Shown here: positions 27,564-36,971 of the stretch, in pieces
Position numbering within the stretch: the stretch's first letter is position 1
How the letters are laid out: each line of letters starts with the position of its first letter
Assembly (NCBI RefSeq): GCF_900156685.1
Contig: NZ_FTOJ01000007.1
Location: forward strand, 1-64,000
Direction: 5' to 3'
Origin: Chryseobacterium piscicola
Lineage (GTDB): Bacteria; Bacteroidota; Bacteroidia; Flavobacteriales; Weeksellaceae
Length of the DNA stretch: 64,000 nucleotides
Position numbers and translations under genes: made by a program
The notes under the pieces: model-generated
Seen by the model: only the letters and a program-made list of their open reading frames with translations
The model's database searches: none
Told to the model about the DNA's origin: nothing

Positions 27564-27600
27564 ATGAGCCGATTACAAAGATTATTCGGCTCATTTTTAC
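27564..27600 (+). terminator. Orphan Rho-independent terminator
   Basis: ATGAGCCGA (27564-27572) pairs with TCGGCTCAT (27586-27594), followed by T residues. It points along the plus strand but lies 650 bases after the last plus-strand gene, so it is either a distal terminator of the AIPR operon or the relic of a deleted gene. Confidence 0.6.
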
Positions 27601-27813
27601 AAGAGCTAATTCTTTTATGTTATTCACCAAGATTACTTTATACATTCTGTAGACTTGGTTTCAAATATGAGGCTGACTAAGTTTTTTTTGCAAAATTTCT
27701 TGAATTCTGTATTACAATTGAGTAAGAAAACAAAGTATAATCAATAGTAAACAGTACCAATTATTTAAAATAATTTTTAAAAGATGATATGCGTTTCTAA
27801 AATAGTATTTATT
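27601..27813. other. Upstream region of the TPR-LuxR regulator
   Basis: About 210 bases of AT-rich sequence with no gene, leading to the promoter and inverted repeat in front of the regulator. Confidence 0.4.
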
Positions 27814-27840
27814 GCTATTTTTGTAAAAATCAAAAATAGC
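27814..27840 (+). promoter_or_regulatory. Inverted repeat overlapping the -7 box of the TPR-LuxR gene
   Basis: GCTATTTTTG (27814-27823) and CAAAAATAGC (27831-27840) form a perfect ten-base inverted repeat around seven bases, ending three bases before the ATG at 27844. TATTTTTG inside the left arm (27816-27823) matches the -7 consensus. It could be an operator for autoregulation or a 5' hairpin that limits ribosome access. Confidence 0.55.
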
Positions 27841-27843
27841 TAA

Positions 27844-29040
27844 ATGAAAATAAATCTATTTGTTTTTCTAATATTTTGCTTCCAAATTTCGCTGGCTCAA
27901 GAGGTAAATATTGTTAAATTAAATGACAAAATTTATGAGTATAATAATAATTTAGAATATAAAAAATCTCAGGATACACTCCTACATCTGCTTTCAAACG
28001 AAAACTTAACTGCGCATGACCAGATAGAAATTAATATCTTGTTATCTATGACCTATAAAAGATTGCAGGATTACAAATCAGTGCTATTGTATCTATCTGA
28101 CGCTAAAAAAATCGCTGTAGAAAACAAGCTTATAGTTTCTGAAGATGAGATTAACGCCCAATTTGCATTTGCCTTTTTCGATACGCAAAATTACAAGAAG
28201 GCTGATAAAATAATGAAAAAGATTGCTGCAGAAAACTACAGAAACTTGAACAGCGATAGTAAATCTAAAATTTTGATGCAACAGGGATATATAGAGTTTC
28301 TAAGCATCAATTATGAAGCTGCAGAGAATTTTTATAAAAAAGCTTCCGGATTAATGCAGAAAGATAATCACTGTGATTTACCTATTGTTTTTGGAAAACA
28401 AATACAATTATATTTTGCCACGAAAGAATTTGAGAAGGCAAATAATTATTACAAAAAAGGGATTGAAAAAGCAAAGGAGTGCCACATAATAAAATATGAG
28501 ATATACTTGGCAGAGGTAATGATGAACATTTATAAAGACAGGAAAGATGCAACTAATACTTTTAAATTTCAAAAAAAATATGATTCTTTAACTCTTATTT
28601 TAAAACCTGCAGAAAATTTACAGGAACTTCACTTCGATAGAGAATTAAAATCCAGAGACAACGAACAGAAAGAAAAAAAATATTGGTGGATCACTGTCAT
28701 TTCTTACACAATTGCATTATTGCTGCTTTTCATTATTATAATTTTAGTGCTAAGATATTCCTTTAAACTAAAACGAATAAACAAAGCTCAAGTTCACACT
28801 ATAGGAGAGATGAGAACGATGGTGACGCAATATGAATTTAATGAAAAAACAAATGTTTCTAACCTCTCATTATTAAACAAGAGACAACTTAGCATCATTG
28901 ATATGATAAAAGAAGGAAAAAGTTATAAAGAAATTGCGAATCAACTTCATGTCTCCGAAAACACAATAAAATATCATATAAAAATTATTTATGATATCCT
29001 GAATATTAAGAAAAGAAGTCAATTAAAAGATTTTGAATGA
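27844..29040 (+). CDS. Membrane-anchored TPR regulator with LuxR-type HTH
   Basis: A 398-residue protein of a type common in Bacteroidota. A signal peptide (1-18, ending SLAQE) is followed by tetratricopeptide-like helical repeats in the periplasm (about 30-270), one transmembrane helix (about 280-305, WWITVISYTIALLLLFIIIILV split across the segment), a short coiled linker, and a cytoplasmic LuxR/GerE helix-turn-helix (about 335-398, SYKEIANQLHVSENTIKYHI). It would sense an envelope signal and bind DNA at the membrane. It is transcribed alone but lies directly upstream of the surface-protein cassette at 29.4-32.3 kb, its most likely target by position. A promoter inverted repeat suggests autoregulation. 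Confidence 0.85.
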   Translation: MKINLFVFLIFCFQISLAQEVNIVKLNDKIYEYNNNLEYKKSQDTLLHLLSNENLTAHDQIEINILLSMTYKRLQDYKSVLLYLSDAKKIAVENKLIVSEDEINAQFAFAFFDTQNYKKADKIMKKIAAENYRNLNSDSKSKILMQQGYIEFLSINYEAAENFYKKASGLMQKDNHCDLPIVFGKQIQLYFATKEFEKANNYYKKGIEKAKECHIIKYEIYLAEVMMNIYKDRKDATNTFKFQKKYDSLTLILKPAENLQELHFDRELKSRDNEQKEKKYWWITVISYTIALLLLFIIIILVLRYSFKLKRINKAQVHTIGEMRTMVTQYEFNEKTNVSNLSLLNKRQLSIIDMIKEGKSYKEIANQLHVSENTIKYHIKIIYDILNIKKRSQLKDFE

Positions 29041-29408
29041 TTTTACAAAAAACGACTACTGATAATCAAGCTATTAAAATTTTCTCCCTATTTAAATAAT
29101 TTCGTAGAACTGTTTTTTTTCATAAAACTATCAATTTTCTATTCTCTAAACTACCCAAAAACTACCCGTTTATTTTCGTTTTTTTACATTTTATGAAGTT
29201 TCTTTGCTTCGTAAAATATAAAAACACATGGTATTTTTAAAAACAAAATTTTGGATGGCAGTCATTATTTGCTTAGTAAATAGTCTGCCTTTGAAGATGA
29301 ATGACATAAAATCAGTTATGGAAACTATGAAATAATTTTGCACCTCAGCAAAAAATTTTCAATAATTATAATATCTATAAAAACTAAAAAAAATCAAATT
29401 CTATAATC
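29041..29408 (+). other. Upstream region of the surface-protein cassette
   Basis: About 370 bases without a gene. It should hold the promoter of the cassette. I see no clear TTTG-N19-TAnnTTTG pair and no terminator hairpin for the regulator. Confidence 0.4.
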
Positions 29409-30395
29409 ATGAAAAAAATCAATCAGTTATTAGTTGCGGCAGCTTTAATGTTCAGCTCAATTATCTCCGCTCAGGCGCCAAATTTATTAAGTTATCAGGC
29501 GGTAGTTCGAAATTCTAGCAACAATATTGTAATAAACCAATCCGTGGGTATGCGTATCAGTATTTTGCAGGGTTCAGCAACGGGGACGGCAGTTTATGTA
29601 GAAACGCAGACCGCAACCTCCAACGCGAACGGTCTTGTAAGTTTACAGATCGGTGGTGGAACCGTTGTAACGGGTACTTTTGCCAATATCAACTGGGCAG
29701 GGAGCACTTATTTTGTAAAAACAGAGACCGATCCTGCAGGCGGAACCAATTACAGCATTACCGGGACACAGCAACTGCTCAGCGTTCCTTATGCTTTATC
29801 GGCGAAAAACGGCGTACCAACTGGCGGTACAACTAACCAGGTTTTAGCAAAAGTTAACGGTACTGATTTTAACGCACAATGGGTTACACCAACTTTTACA
29901 ACTACTTACCCCAACGTGGAATTGGATATTAGAAACAATGTTTCACAATCTATTACAAGTTTAGGAAATGGAACTTCTGCAAATCTTGTAATATTTTCTG
30001 GAAGTAATTCAGCAAATGCCGCGCTAACAGGAGGAAATACATGGAATGGTTCAACATTTACCGTTGGTTCAACTGGTGCGGGATGGTATCAAATAAATGC
30101 ACAAATTGTTGGAACTACAACCGATGGCGTAAGTTCAAGCATTGTTGGAATCCCTTTTTATATGGACTTAAATAACGCTATAGGTGGTACAATGACTAGT
30201 GCAATTTTATATCGTTCAAATTATACTACACAAACTAACAGCTCACATTTAAAAAATAATAATACAATAAATACTTTACTTTATTTATCAGCTGGTAATA
30301 CATTAAACTTTTATGGTTTTAGTGCGAGTAATTCAGTGACAGGTAATACAAGTAATAATGGTGGTACATATTTGAATATAATTAGAATTAAATAA
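29409..30395 (+). CDS. Secreted surface protein with C1q-like head
   Basis: A 328-residue exported protein. Signal peptide 1-21 (ending SAQAP). Residues 22-135 form a module starting NLLSYQAVVRNSSNNIV and ending TGTQQLLSVPYALSAK; the same module opens the 428-residue protein downstream at about 65-70 % identity by eye. After a short linker the C-terminal part (about 170-328) reads as a beta jelly roll, with GWYQINAQIVG, LYLSAGNTLNFYGF and a final TYLNIIRIK, a pattern like C1q/TNF or phage-tail heads. It has no T9SS tail. Likely role: trimeric surface fibre or adhesin; the ligand is unknown. Confidence 0.75.
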   Translation: MKKINQLLVAAALMFSSIISAQAPNLLSYQAVVRNSSNNIVINQSVGMRISILQGSATGTAVYVETQTATSNANGLVSLQIGGGTVVTGTFANINWAGSTYFVKTETDPAGGTNYSITGTQQLLSVPYALSAKNGVPTGGTTNQVLAKVNGTDFNAQWVTPTFTTTYPNVELDIRNNVSQSITSLGNGTSANLVIFSGSNSANAALTGGNTWNGSTFTVGSTGAGWYQINAQIVGTTTDGVSSSIVGIPFYMDLNNAIGGTMTSAILYRSNYTTQTNSSHLKNNNTINTLLYLSAGNTLNFYGFSASNSVTGNTSNNGGTYLNIIRIK

Positions 30396-30559
30396 ATTAA
30401 AAAATAATATTTAAAAATAAAATAAATCCCGACAACACTAATTTGCAATCCATGCCGAAAAAGTGAAAAAGACACGGACTATTTTAAATTCTTTCTCAAT
30501 TTTCTCATAAAACACAAATGATGAAAACTAATTAAACTTAAAACTTAAAACCTACAATT

Positions 30560-31036
30560 ATGAATCAAAAAAAATTATTTATTGCGCCTTTGTTGCTTGT
30601 TCTGGCGCAGATGAATGCACAACAGACAGTGGCAACTTCTGGCGGTAATGCTACAGGAAGTGGCGGTACCGCTAGTTACACAGTTGGGCAGGCGATGTAC
30701 ACTACAAGCACAGGAACTGCTGGCTCTTTATCATCCGGGGTGCAGCAAGATTACAGTATCACAGCTTTTCTAGGAACTGATAATCTTAATATCAGTCTGC
30801 AAGTTTCCGTTTACCCAAATCCTGTAGTTTCCCAGCTTAGTTTAAAAATTAAAAATACAGATGTTAAAAGTCTTTCTTACCAGCTGTATGATCTAAGCGG
30901 AAGAATAATCAGCAAACAAAAAATATCTGCAGAAACCACTTCTATAGAAATGGGGCAATTGCCGCCGTCAACATTTATCTTAAAAGTTTTGCAGGGTACA
31001 AAAGACTTGAAAACATTTAAAATTATTAAAAAATAA
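30560..31036 (+). CDS. Small T9SS-sorted protein
   Basis: A 158-residue protein: signal peptide (1-20, ending MNAQQ), a low-complexity Gly/Ser/Thr region (GNATGSGGTASYTVGQAMYTT...), and a complete T9SS type A sorting domain (about 80-158, with VSVYPNPVVSQLSLKI, YDLSGRII and the terminal FKIIKK). The mature N-terminal part is only about 60 residues, so the protein is mostly a secretion tag with a short passenger. It lies between two related head proteins and ends 6 bases before the next gene, so it is co-expressed with them and may help anchor them. Confidence 0.85.
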   Translation: MNQKKLFIAPLLLVLAQMNAQQTVATSGGNATGSGGTASYTVGQAMYTTSTGTAGSLSSGVQQDYSITAFLGTDNLNISLQVSVYPNPVVSQLSLKIKNTDVKSLSYQLYDLSGRIISKQKISAETTSIEMGQLPPSTFILKVLQGTKDLKTFKIIKK

Positions 31037-31042
31037 ACTATA

Positions 31043-32329
31043 ATGAAAAATTTATTCTTTTTAGTTGCCGTATTATTGGCATCTTTTTCTTTCGGACAGG
31101 CTCCGAACCAGCTGAGCTATCAGGCAGTTGTAAGAAACTCTAGCAATGCATTGGTAATGAATCAATCTGTAGGAATTAAATTCAGCATTCTTAAAACATC
31201 TGCTACAGGAACTGTGGTGTATTCTGAAACCCAGTCAGCAACTACTAACGCTAATGGGTTGGTTAGCACAGAATTGGGAAGCGGGACAGTTACAAGTGGC
31301 TCTTTAACCACAATCGACTGGAGTGCAGATAAATACTTTGTAAAAACAGAAATAGATCCTTCTGGTGGAACTTCATACAATATCACCGGAACACAGCAAC
31401 TTCTTAGCGTGCCTTATGCTTTAAATGCTAAAACTGCAGATAATGGACTGAAAAACGGAACAGCCGCAGGACAAATTGTTGTAACAGGATCTTCGGCACC
31501 TTTTGCAGCACAATCTCCGGCAACAGTTACGGGAGATATTTCAATCTCTAGCAATGCAGTTACAAGTATTAATAACAATGCAGTAAGTACCGCCAAAATA
31601 AATGACGGGGCGGTTACAAACCCAAAATTAGCAGATGCTTCCGTTACAACAGGAAAAATTTCGGCAACAGGAACAGCAAGTGCAACTACTTATTTAAGAG
31701 GTGATGGAAGTTGGTCTACGCCAACCACTGGTACTACTTTACCCACTCAAACCGGAAATAATGGAAAGTTCTTAACTACTGACGGAAGCAATCTTTCCTG
31801 GGGGTCAACTTCTTCGTCCGCCGGAACTACTTATGAGGTATATGCAACTATAACTGTTGCTCAAAGCACAGCAGTGGGATCTTCACTTTCTTTACCTTCA
31901 CCGGTTAATTTTTCAAGCAATACTTCGCCTGCTGTTCTAACGGGTGGTAATACTTTTACAAATGTAACGGATCCAAATGCAAATACAGGTACGTCTAATA
32001 CAAATGCAAACCTAATAAGTAAATTTACTGCAACAACTGCCGGATTGTATTTTGTAGATATTCAATTGGTCAGTTCAAACACGTATAGTTTTTTAATGTT
32101 GGATTATAATGGTCTAGGAAACGTAGAAACAAGTTATTTTGGTACAGGATCTTCACTAGGGAATAACGCTAATCAAAGTCCATATAAACAGCGAAGTACC
32201 TTGCAAAGGCTCGTTTATATGAATGCCAATGACTTTTTCTATATCCGCGCGGCATCAGGAAGTACAGTTATAGGTGCTGATTTTGCTGCTTCAAAGGCGA
32301 ACTACATCAAAATTATAAAACTAAAATAA
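31043..32329 (+). CDS. Secreted surface protein, paralogue with different head
   Basis: A 428-residue exported protein with the same N-terminal module as the gene at 29409 (NQLSYQAVVRNSSNALVMNQ ... GTQQLLSVPYALNAK, about 20-135). The middle (about 140-260) is Thr/Ser/Ala-rich, with VTSINNNAVSTAKINDGAVTNPKL and TTYLRGDGSWSTP, motifs typical of phage tail-fibre-like stalks. The C-terminal region (about 270-428) resembles a C1q-like jelly roll (AGLYFVDIQLV, QRLVYMNANDFFYIRA, ANYIKIIKLK) but its sequence differs from the first paralogue. Conserved base with diverging heads suggests swappable binding tips. Ends just before a terminator. Confidence 0.75.
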   Translation: MKNLFFLVAVLLASFSFGQAPNQLSYQAVVRNSSNALVMNQSVGIKFSILKTSATGTVVYSETQSATTNANGLVSTELGSGTVTSGSLTTIDWSADKYFVKTEIDPSGGTSYNITGTQQLLSVPYALNAKTADNGLKNGTAAGQIVVTGSSAPFAAQSPATVTGDISISSNAVTSINNNAVSTAKINDGAVTNPKLADASVTTGKISATGTASATTYLRGDGSWSTPTTGTTLPTQTGNNGKFLTTDGSNLSWGSTSSSAGTTYEVYATITVAQSTAVGSSLSLPSPVNFSSNTSPAVLTGGNTFTNVTDPNANTGTSNTNANLISKFTATTAGLYFVDIQLVSSNTYSFLMLDYNGLGNVETSYFGTGSSLGNNANQSPYKQRSTLQRLVYMNANDFFYIRAASGSTVIGADFAASKANYIKIIKLK

Positions 32330-32348
32330 GTTTTAAAACTCGACAATT

Positions 32349-32378
32349 GCACATTCCACCAATTGGGATGTGCTTTTT
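32349..32378 (+). terminator. Terminator of the surface-protein cassette
   Basis: GCACATTCC (32349-32357) pairs with GGGATGTGC (32365-32373) with one wobble pair, followed by TTTTT. The upstream GTG candidate start of the next gene lies inside this hairpin, which favours the ATG at 32394. Confidence 0.8.
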
Positions 32379-32393
32379 GTTTTTATTGGTTTT

Positions 32394-34709
32394 ATGAAAA
32401 TAAAAAATTTTATTGGCTTTTCTGTAATTCTTCTTTTTTTAGAAGTGTTACTCTTTCGTGAATTTATTTTCGGGGATCTGTATTTTATATTTAAAGATTT
32501 AGGATCAGATTCTTATGTGAATGATTATCCTTTGCTTTATAACAGAATGCTTGCAGCAAAAGATGGCTTTTTGCCTAGCTGGTCTTTTCATAATGGCTTG
32601 GGAGAAAATTTATACCCTTACTCATTTGAACCTTTTTCCTGGTTTCTTTTTAAAGTTACAGGTATTTCAGCGGAGCAAATGATGCTGATCATTCCTTTGA
32701 TTTACATCTATCTTTCGGGTTTAATGATGTATCTTTTTCTTTCAGAGCATAAATTAGCCTTTACCGCAAAAGTATTTGCTTCCCTGTCTTGGGCATTTTC
32801 CGGCTACTACATTTTGTCTGCAACGTGGTCGGTCACTTTATTTTGCCCTATCGCATTTCATTTTTCATTTTTACTTTTTGCTTTGCAAAGGTGTTTTACT
32901 TCCAAAGAATACCATTGGATCGTCATTGTTTTTGCATTGATAGGAATCAGTTATCCCGTAAATTTATTTTTTGCTCTTATTTTTTGTGTTGCATATTGTA
33001 TCCTCTTTTTATATCGTAACCAACCTGAAAAGAAAATCTACTTCAATAGAATTTTATTTCTTGGTATAAGTGCAGCAATTGGCATAGGTTTAAGTTGCTG
33101 GATGCTTTTAAGCAGTATAAGTCTAATGAAAAACAGCCCAAGAGGTTCAAACGAAATTTCTACGTTTCAAGTTTTCCCGGATTTTATATCAGATAAAAAT
33201 GAACTTATTTCTACCATTTACCGATTGTTTAGTCCAAATATATTGGGAGATGTTAATAATTTTTCACTTTACAGAAATTATTTTGAAGCGCCTTTATTGT
33301 ACTGTGGGATTTTCACGCTGTTATTATTTTCTCAGATTTCTATTTTAGGTAAAAAAGGGAAATTTATTGCTATAATAAGCGTCTTGCCAATGGTTTTAAT
33401 TTTCCTTTCGCCAGCGATAAGAAATTTGGTTTGGTTTTACTCGGGAGATTATTACAGGGTTTTAAATACATTTTTCGCTTTAATGCTTTGCGTTATTTCG
33501 GGATTTATTTTTTCTGGAATAATTAATTCTCGAAAAGTTTTTATAAAGCCGTTATTGATTACGGCGGTATTTTGCATTGTGATTTTACTTTTCGGGTTGT
33601 TAAATTTTAAAGAAAATCATCCCTCAAAATTTTTAATTCCTGTATTTTTTACTCTAACATATACCGGAATTTTATTTTTTAGCAAAAAAATAAAGTTTAA
33701 GAGACTTATCATCTTTATTTTACCTGTTTTGTTGGTTGAAATAATAACGATGTCGTCACAAATTATTTCTCAAAGAAATATTTGCAGCACCAGTGATATT
33801 TTAAAAAAGGGTTACTATGATGACTCTTTTGAAGCAATAAAAAATATTAATAAAACTGATAAAACTTTTTTCAGGATAGAAAAAGATTTTTATTCAGGTA
33901 TTTCCTGGCTCGCTTCTTATAATGAGGCCAAAATTCAAAATTATAATTCTTCTGCCGTATACAATTCCTTCAACAACAAAAATTACATTAACTTCCTTAA
34001 AGTTTTCGGGGTAATAAAGCCCGGTAAAGAGCCCGAAACAAGATTTGTAAAAGGGTTAGGAAGTTCTCCATTTCTGATGAAACTTTGTTCTGTAAAATAT
34101 TTTGTTGCTTCAAAACCAGAAAGTGATCAACTTTTAAAATTGGGTTTTGAAGAAGTTGATGATAAAGGTAATTTTAAGATTCTCAAAGATCCAAATTCAC
34201 TTCCGTTTGGCTTTTGTTATGACAACATTTTAGGAGTAAGAGAGTTTAATAAATATTCAAAAAAAGAAAAGGAATCGTTTGGTTCAAGATATTTAGTAGT
34301 CGATGATAAAGACCTGAGGCAATTTAAAAACTCAAAAATTCAAGCAGAATTTCCAAAAGACAATATTTACGAACAGACAGATTCATTAAAAATTAATCAT
34401 TTTTCTAACAACCATATTTCTGGTACCATCAATGTTGCCAATTCCAAATTTTTATTTTTTTCTATGCCTTTTGATGAGGGCTGGAAAGTGAAAGACAATG
34501 GTAAATTGGTCAATATTTACAAGGCATTTGGAGGATTAACTTTTATTCCTTTAAAAAAAGGAAATCACAAAATTATATTGGATTACAGTCCACCTTTTAA
34601 ACTATTGGGAATTTATATTTCTACATTATCTTTGGTGCTGTTTATCGGATTATTATTTTATCAGAAAAAAAAATTAGCCAATGGAAAGGATATTAAATTT
34701 CATTCGTAA
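32394..34709 (+). CDS. YfhO-type polytopic membrane protein
   Basis: A 771-residue membrane protein with about 12-13 hydrophobic helices and a C-terminal periplasmic domain (about 470-745), ending in one more helix. It resembles bacterial YfhO proteins, GT-C-like enzymes implicated in glycosylation of teichoic acids or lipid-linked glycans. Conserved-looking features are the first loop DLGSDSYVNDYPLLYNRM and EPFSWFLFKVTG, followed by the C-terminal DEGWKVKDNGK...FIPLKKGNHKI, a typical YfhO ending. ATG at 32394 is chosen over the GTG at 32370, which sits in the terminator hairpin. It overlaps the next gene by 29 bases, so the two are co-translated. Confidence 0.8.
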   Translation: MKIKNFIGFSVILLFLEVLLFREFIFGDLYFIFKDLGSDSYVNDYPLLYNRMLAAKDGFLPSWSFHNGLGENLYPYSFEPFSWFLFKVTGISAEQMMLIIPLIYIYLSGLMMYLFLSEHKLAFTAKVFASLSWAFSGYYILSATWSVTLFCPIAFHFSFLLFALQRCFTSKEYHWIVIVFALIGISYPVNLFFALIFCVAYCILFLYRNQPEKKIYFNRILFLGISAAIGIGLSCWMLLSSISLMKNSPRGSNEISTFQVFPDFISDKNELISTIYRLFSPNILGDVNNFSLYRNYFEAPLLYCGIFTLLLFSQISILGKKGKFIAIISVLPMVLIFLSPAIRNLVWFYSGDYYRVLNTFFALMLCVISGFIFSGIINSRKVFIKPLLITAVFCIVILLFGLLNFKENHPSKFLIPVFFTLTYTGILFFSKKIKFKRLIIFILPVLLVEIITMSSQIISQRNICSTSDILKKGYYDDSFEAIKNINKTDKTFFRIEKDFYSGISWLASYNEAKIQNYNSSAVYNSFNNKNYINFLKVFGVIKPGKEPETRFVKGLGSSPFLMKLCSVKYFVASKPESDQLLKLGFEEVDDKGNFKILKDPNSLPFGFCYDNILGVREFNKYSKKEKESFGSRYLVVDDKDLRQFKNSKIQAEFPKDNIYEQTDSLKINHFSNNHISGTINVANSKFLFFSMPFDEGWKVKDNGKLVNIYKAFGGLTFIPLKKGNHKIILDYSPPFKLLGIYISTLSLVLFIGLLFYQKKKLANGKDIKFHS

Positions 34710-36951
34710 TAGCCATTATTCAGGTTTATTTGTTGCCATTATCGCAATGTTAATCTATCTGAATTCTGTCCCGAATAAATGGGCGGTTGATGATACTGTG
34801 GTTATTCATAAAAATCAGTTGGTTCAAAGAGGAATCGGAGGAATTCCTGATATTTTCACGCACGATTTTATGTATGGAAGTTCCGGACAAAACACTGACG
34901 CAGTTTCCGGCGGAAGATGGCGGCCGCTAACACCAACAATCTATGCAATCTTTTCAGAATTACTTGCAAAACCAGCAGTTGACGCTATTACCGGAAAAAT
35001 AAGAACAGATAAAAACGGCAACGTACTCAATGATCTATCAGAAAAAACCACATTTCCGAATATGATGCATTTTCTGAATGTTTCGCTGTATGGATTATTG
35101 TGTTGGGTTTTATACCGATTTTTATTCTTAATCTTTGAGAAACATAAACAAGGCTTTCTATTGGCTTTTATTACATCACTTTTGTTTGCAGTACACCCAA
35201 TTCATACAGAAGTTGTTGCCAATGTAAAAGGAAGTGATGAAATTTTATCATTGCTCTTTTCTTTGCTTTCTGCTACGCTCTTTTTTAAAATTTTCACCAA
35301 ACCCAGTTCAAATAAATGGCCTTTAATTTTTTTAGCCTCATTTTATTTTTTCCTTGGAAGCCTTGCAAAAGAAAATGCATTAATGTTTGTTGTAGTTATC
35401 CCATTAACACTTTGGTTTTTTGGGAATTTAAAATTTAGAAAAGTACTTTTATCGTTTGGCTTTTTAATTATTCCAGTTATCATCTATTTTGGATTGAGAA
35501 CAAATGCTGCGGGAGTTATAGATCTAAAATCTAAAAATGATACGGAAATGATGAATAATCCATTTCTTGTCCTCAATAAAAATGCAGAATTCAAACCACT
35601 TTTGGAAGGATCTGATGTAATGGTTTTACAAAATCCTTCTTTACAAAGTATCACTGAAATGCCTTTTGCAAATAAGATGGCGACCAATATTTACACTTTT
35701 GGCAGATATTTAAAATTGCTAATTATCCCAACGCCTTTAACTTATGATTATTATCCCAGACATATTTCTGTAAAATCATTTTCAGACCTAAGTGTTTGGC
35801 TTTCATTAATTCTAAATCTTGGACTTGTGATACTTGCCATTTTAGGTTTGAAAAAGAAAAGAATTTATAGTTTTGGAATTCTCTTTTATTTTATAACGTT
35901 CTCAATTGTCTCAAATGTTTTTTTCCCGATCGGAACCAATATGGGAGAGCGGTTTATGTTTATGCCTTCTTTGGGCATCTTAATAGCGATTTCCTGTTTT
36001 TTAGTGCTTTTATTCGATAAAATTGGCGCGAGATTGATTTTAGGATCAGTGGGAATAGTTAGCATTTTATATATCGCAATTACTATAAATAGAAATCCGG
36101 TTTGGAAAGATAATCTTACTTTATTCTCACACGATATCAAAATTTCAAAAAATAGCGCTAAAGTAAAATCAGATTTTGGTGAAGCCGTTTTAGAAAAGAT
36201 TGCTAACCAATCGTTTCAGATCCAGGAAGAGGAAAGATCTTTGACGGATGATGAAATTGCGGAAAATATAAATTTACTGCAAGAATCTCTCCCCTATTAC
36301 AAAGAAGCATTAGATATCCACCCAATGTATGGACTTGTTTGGTTTAACCTCGCCAGAACCGATAAAATGCTTGGCGATGAAGAAACAATAACAGCCAAAG
36401 AGCGGTTGCAATATCTGAAAACTGCGGAAGCTGCATATCAAATGACGGAAACCTATAAGCCCATACAGTATTTGAAAGATATAAACACTTTTAAAAGCCT
36501 TTGTTACACCTCTTTGGGAAAATTATACGGAAAGGATTTCGGTGATATCAATACAGCTTTTACTTATCTTCATCTTGCCGAAAAAACAGATACAAATAAT
36601 TCCTATGCAGATTTTCTTTTAGGAACTGCATACTCAATCAAGGGAGATCAAGAAAAGAGCTATTTCTACACAAAAAAGGCTTACGAAAAGCAACCAGAAA
36701 ACCGAGATTATAAAGAAAATTACGCATTAAGTATTCAAAAATATGTTTTTGCGGGAAAATTGCCTAAAATAGATTTAAAAAAATCAGAAAAATTATTTCA
36801 AGAGGTAGTAAAATCTGCAAAATCACTTCCGGATGAAAACAAAGAGAAGGGCGAAATTATTAAAAGAAATTTGAGTTTTTTGTATGAAAATTACATGGCT
36901 CAGGATCGAAAACAAGACGCTCAAAAAATTCTTCCTCAATTACAAAAATAA
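34681..36951 (+). CDS. TMTC-like membrane glycosyltransferase with TPR tail
   Basis: A 756-residue protein. The N-terminal half (about 1-465) has some ten transmembrane helices. The first periplasmic loop contains KWAVDDTVVIHKNQLVQRG and GGRWRPLTPTIYAIF, a pattern typical of the TMTC/PMT-like GT-C family (DUF1736 region further on). The C-terminal half (about 490-756) is soluble, with tetratricopeptide-like repeats (FNLARTDKMLGDEE, YADFLLGTAYSIKGDQEKSYFYTKKAY). Family knowledge suggests transfer of a lipid-linked sugar to protein in the periplasm. It overlaps the YfhO-like gene by 29 bases and precedes a GT2 that could make the lipid-linked donor. Confidence 0.82.
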   Translation: MERILNFIRNSHYSGLFVAIIAMLIYLNSVPNKWAVDDTVVIHKNQLVQRGIGGIPDIFTHDFMYGSSGQNTDAVSGGRWRPLTPTIYAIFSELLAKPAVDAITGKIRTDKNGNVLNDLSEKTTFPNMMHFLNVSLYGLLCWVLYRFLFLIFEKHKQGFLLAFITSLLFAVHPIHTEVVANVKGSDEILSLLFSLLSATLFFKIFTKPSSNKWPLIFLASFYFFLGSLAKENALMFVVVIPLTLWFFGNLKFRKVLLSFGFLIIPVIIYFGLRTNAAGVIDLKSKNDTEMMNNPFLVLNKNAEFKPLLEGSDVMVLQNPSLQSITEMPFANKMATNIYTFGRYLKLLIIPTPLTYDYYPRHISVKSFSDLSVWLSLILNLGLVILAILGLKKKRIYSFGILFYFITFSIVSNVFFPIGTNMGERFMFMPSLGILIAISCFLVLLFDKIGARLILGSVGIVSILYIAITINRNPVWKDNLTLFSHDIKISKNSAKVKSDFGEAVLEKIANQSFQIQEEERSLTDDEIAENINLLQESLPYYKEALDIHPMYGLVWFNLARTDKMLGDEETITAKERLQYLKTAEAAYQMTETYKPIQYLKDINTFKSLCYTSLGKLYGKDFGDINTAFTYLHLAEKTDTNNSYADFLLGTAYSIKGDQEKSYFYTKKAYEKQPENRDYKENYALSIQKYVFAGKLPKIDLKKSEKLFQEVVKSAKSLPDENKEKGEIIKRNLSFLYENYMAQDRKQDAQKILPQLQK

Positions 36952-36971
36952 TTACTCAAAGTATTAATTTT

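Noticed and set aside
27498..27680. 60-codon plus-strand frame in the decayed region
   Set aside because: It contains the orphan terminator hairpin at 27564-27600 and has no upstream signal or recognisable protein features.
32370..32393. GTG start for the YfhO-like protein
   Set aside because: The GTG lies in the right arm of the terminator hairpin 32349-32373; the ATG at 32394 gives a normal start outside it.
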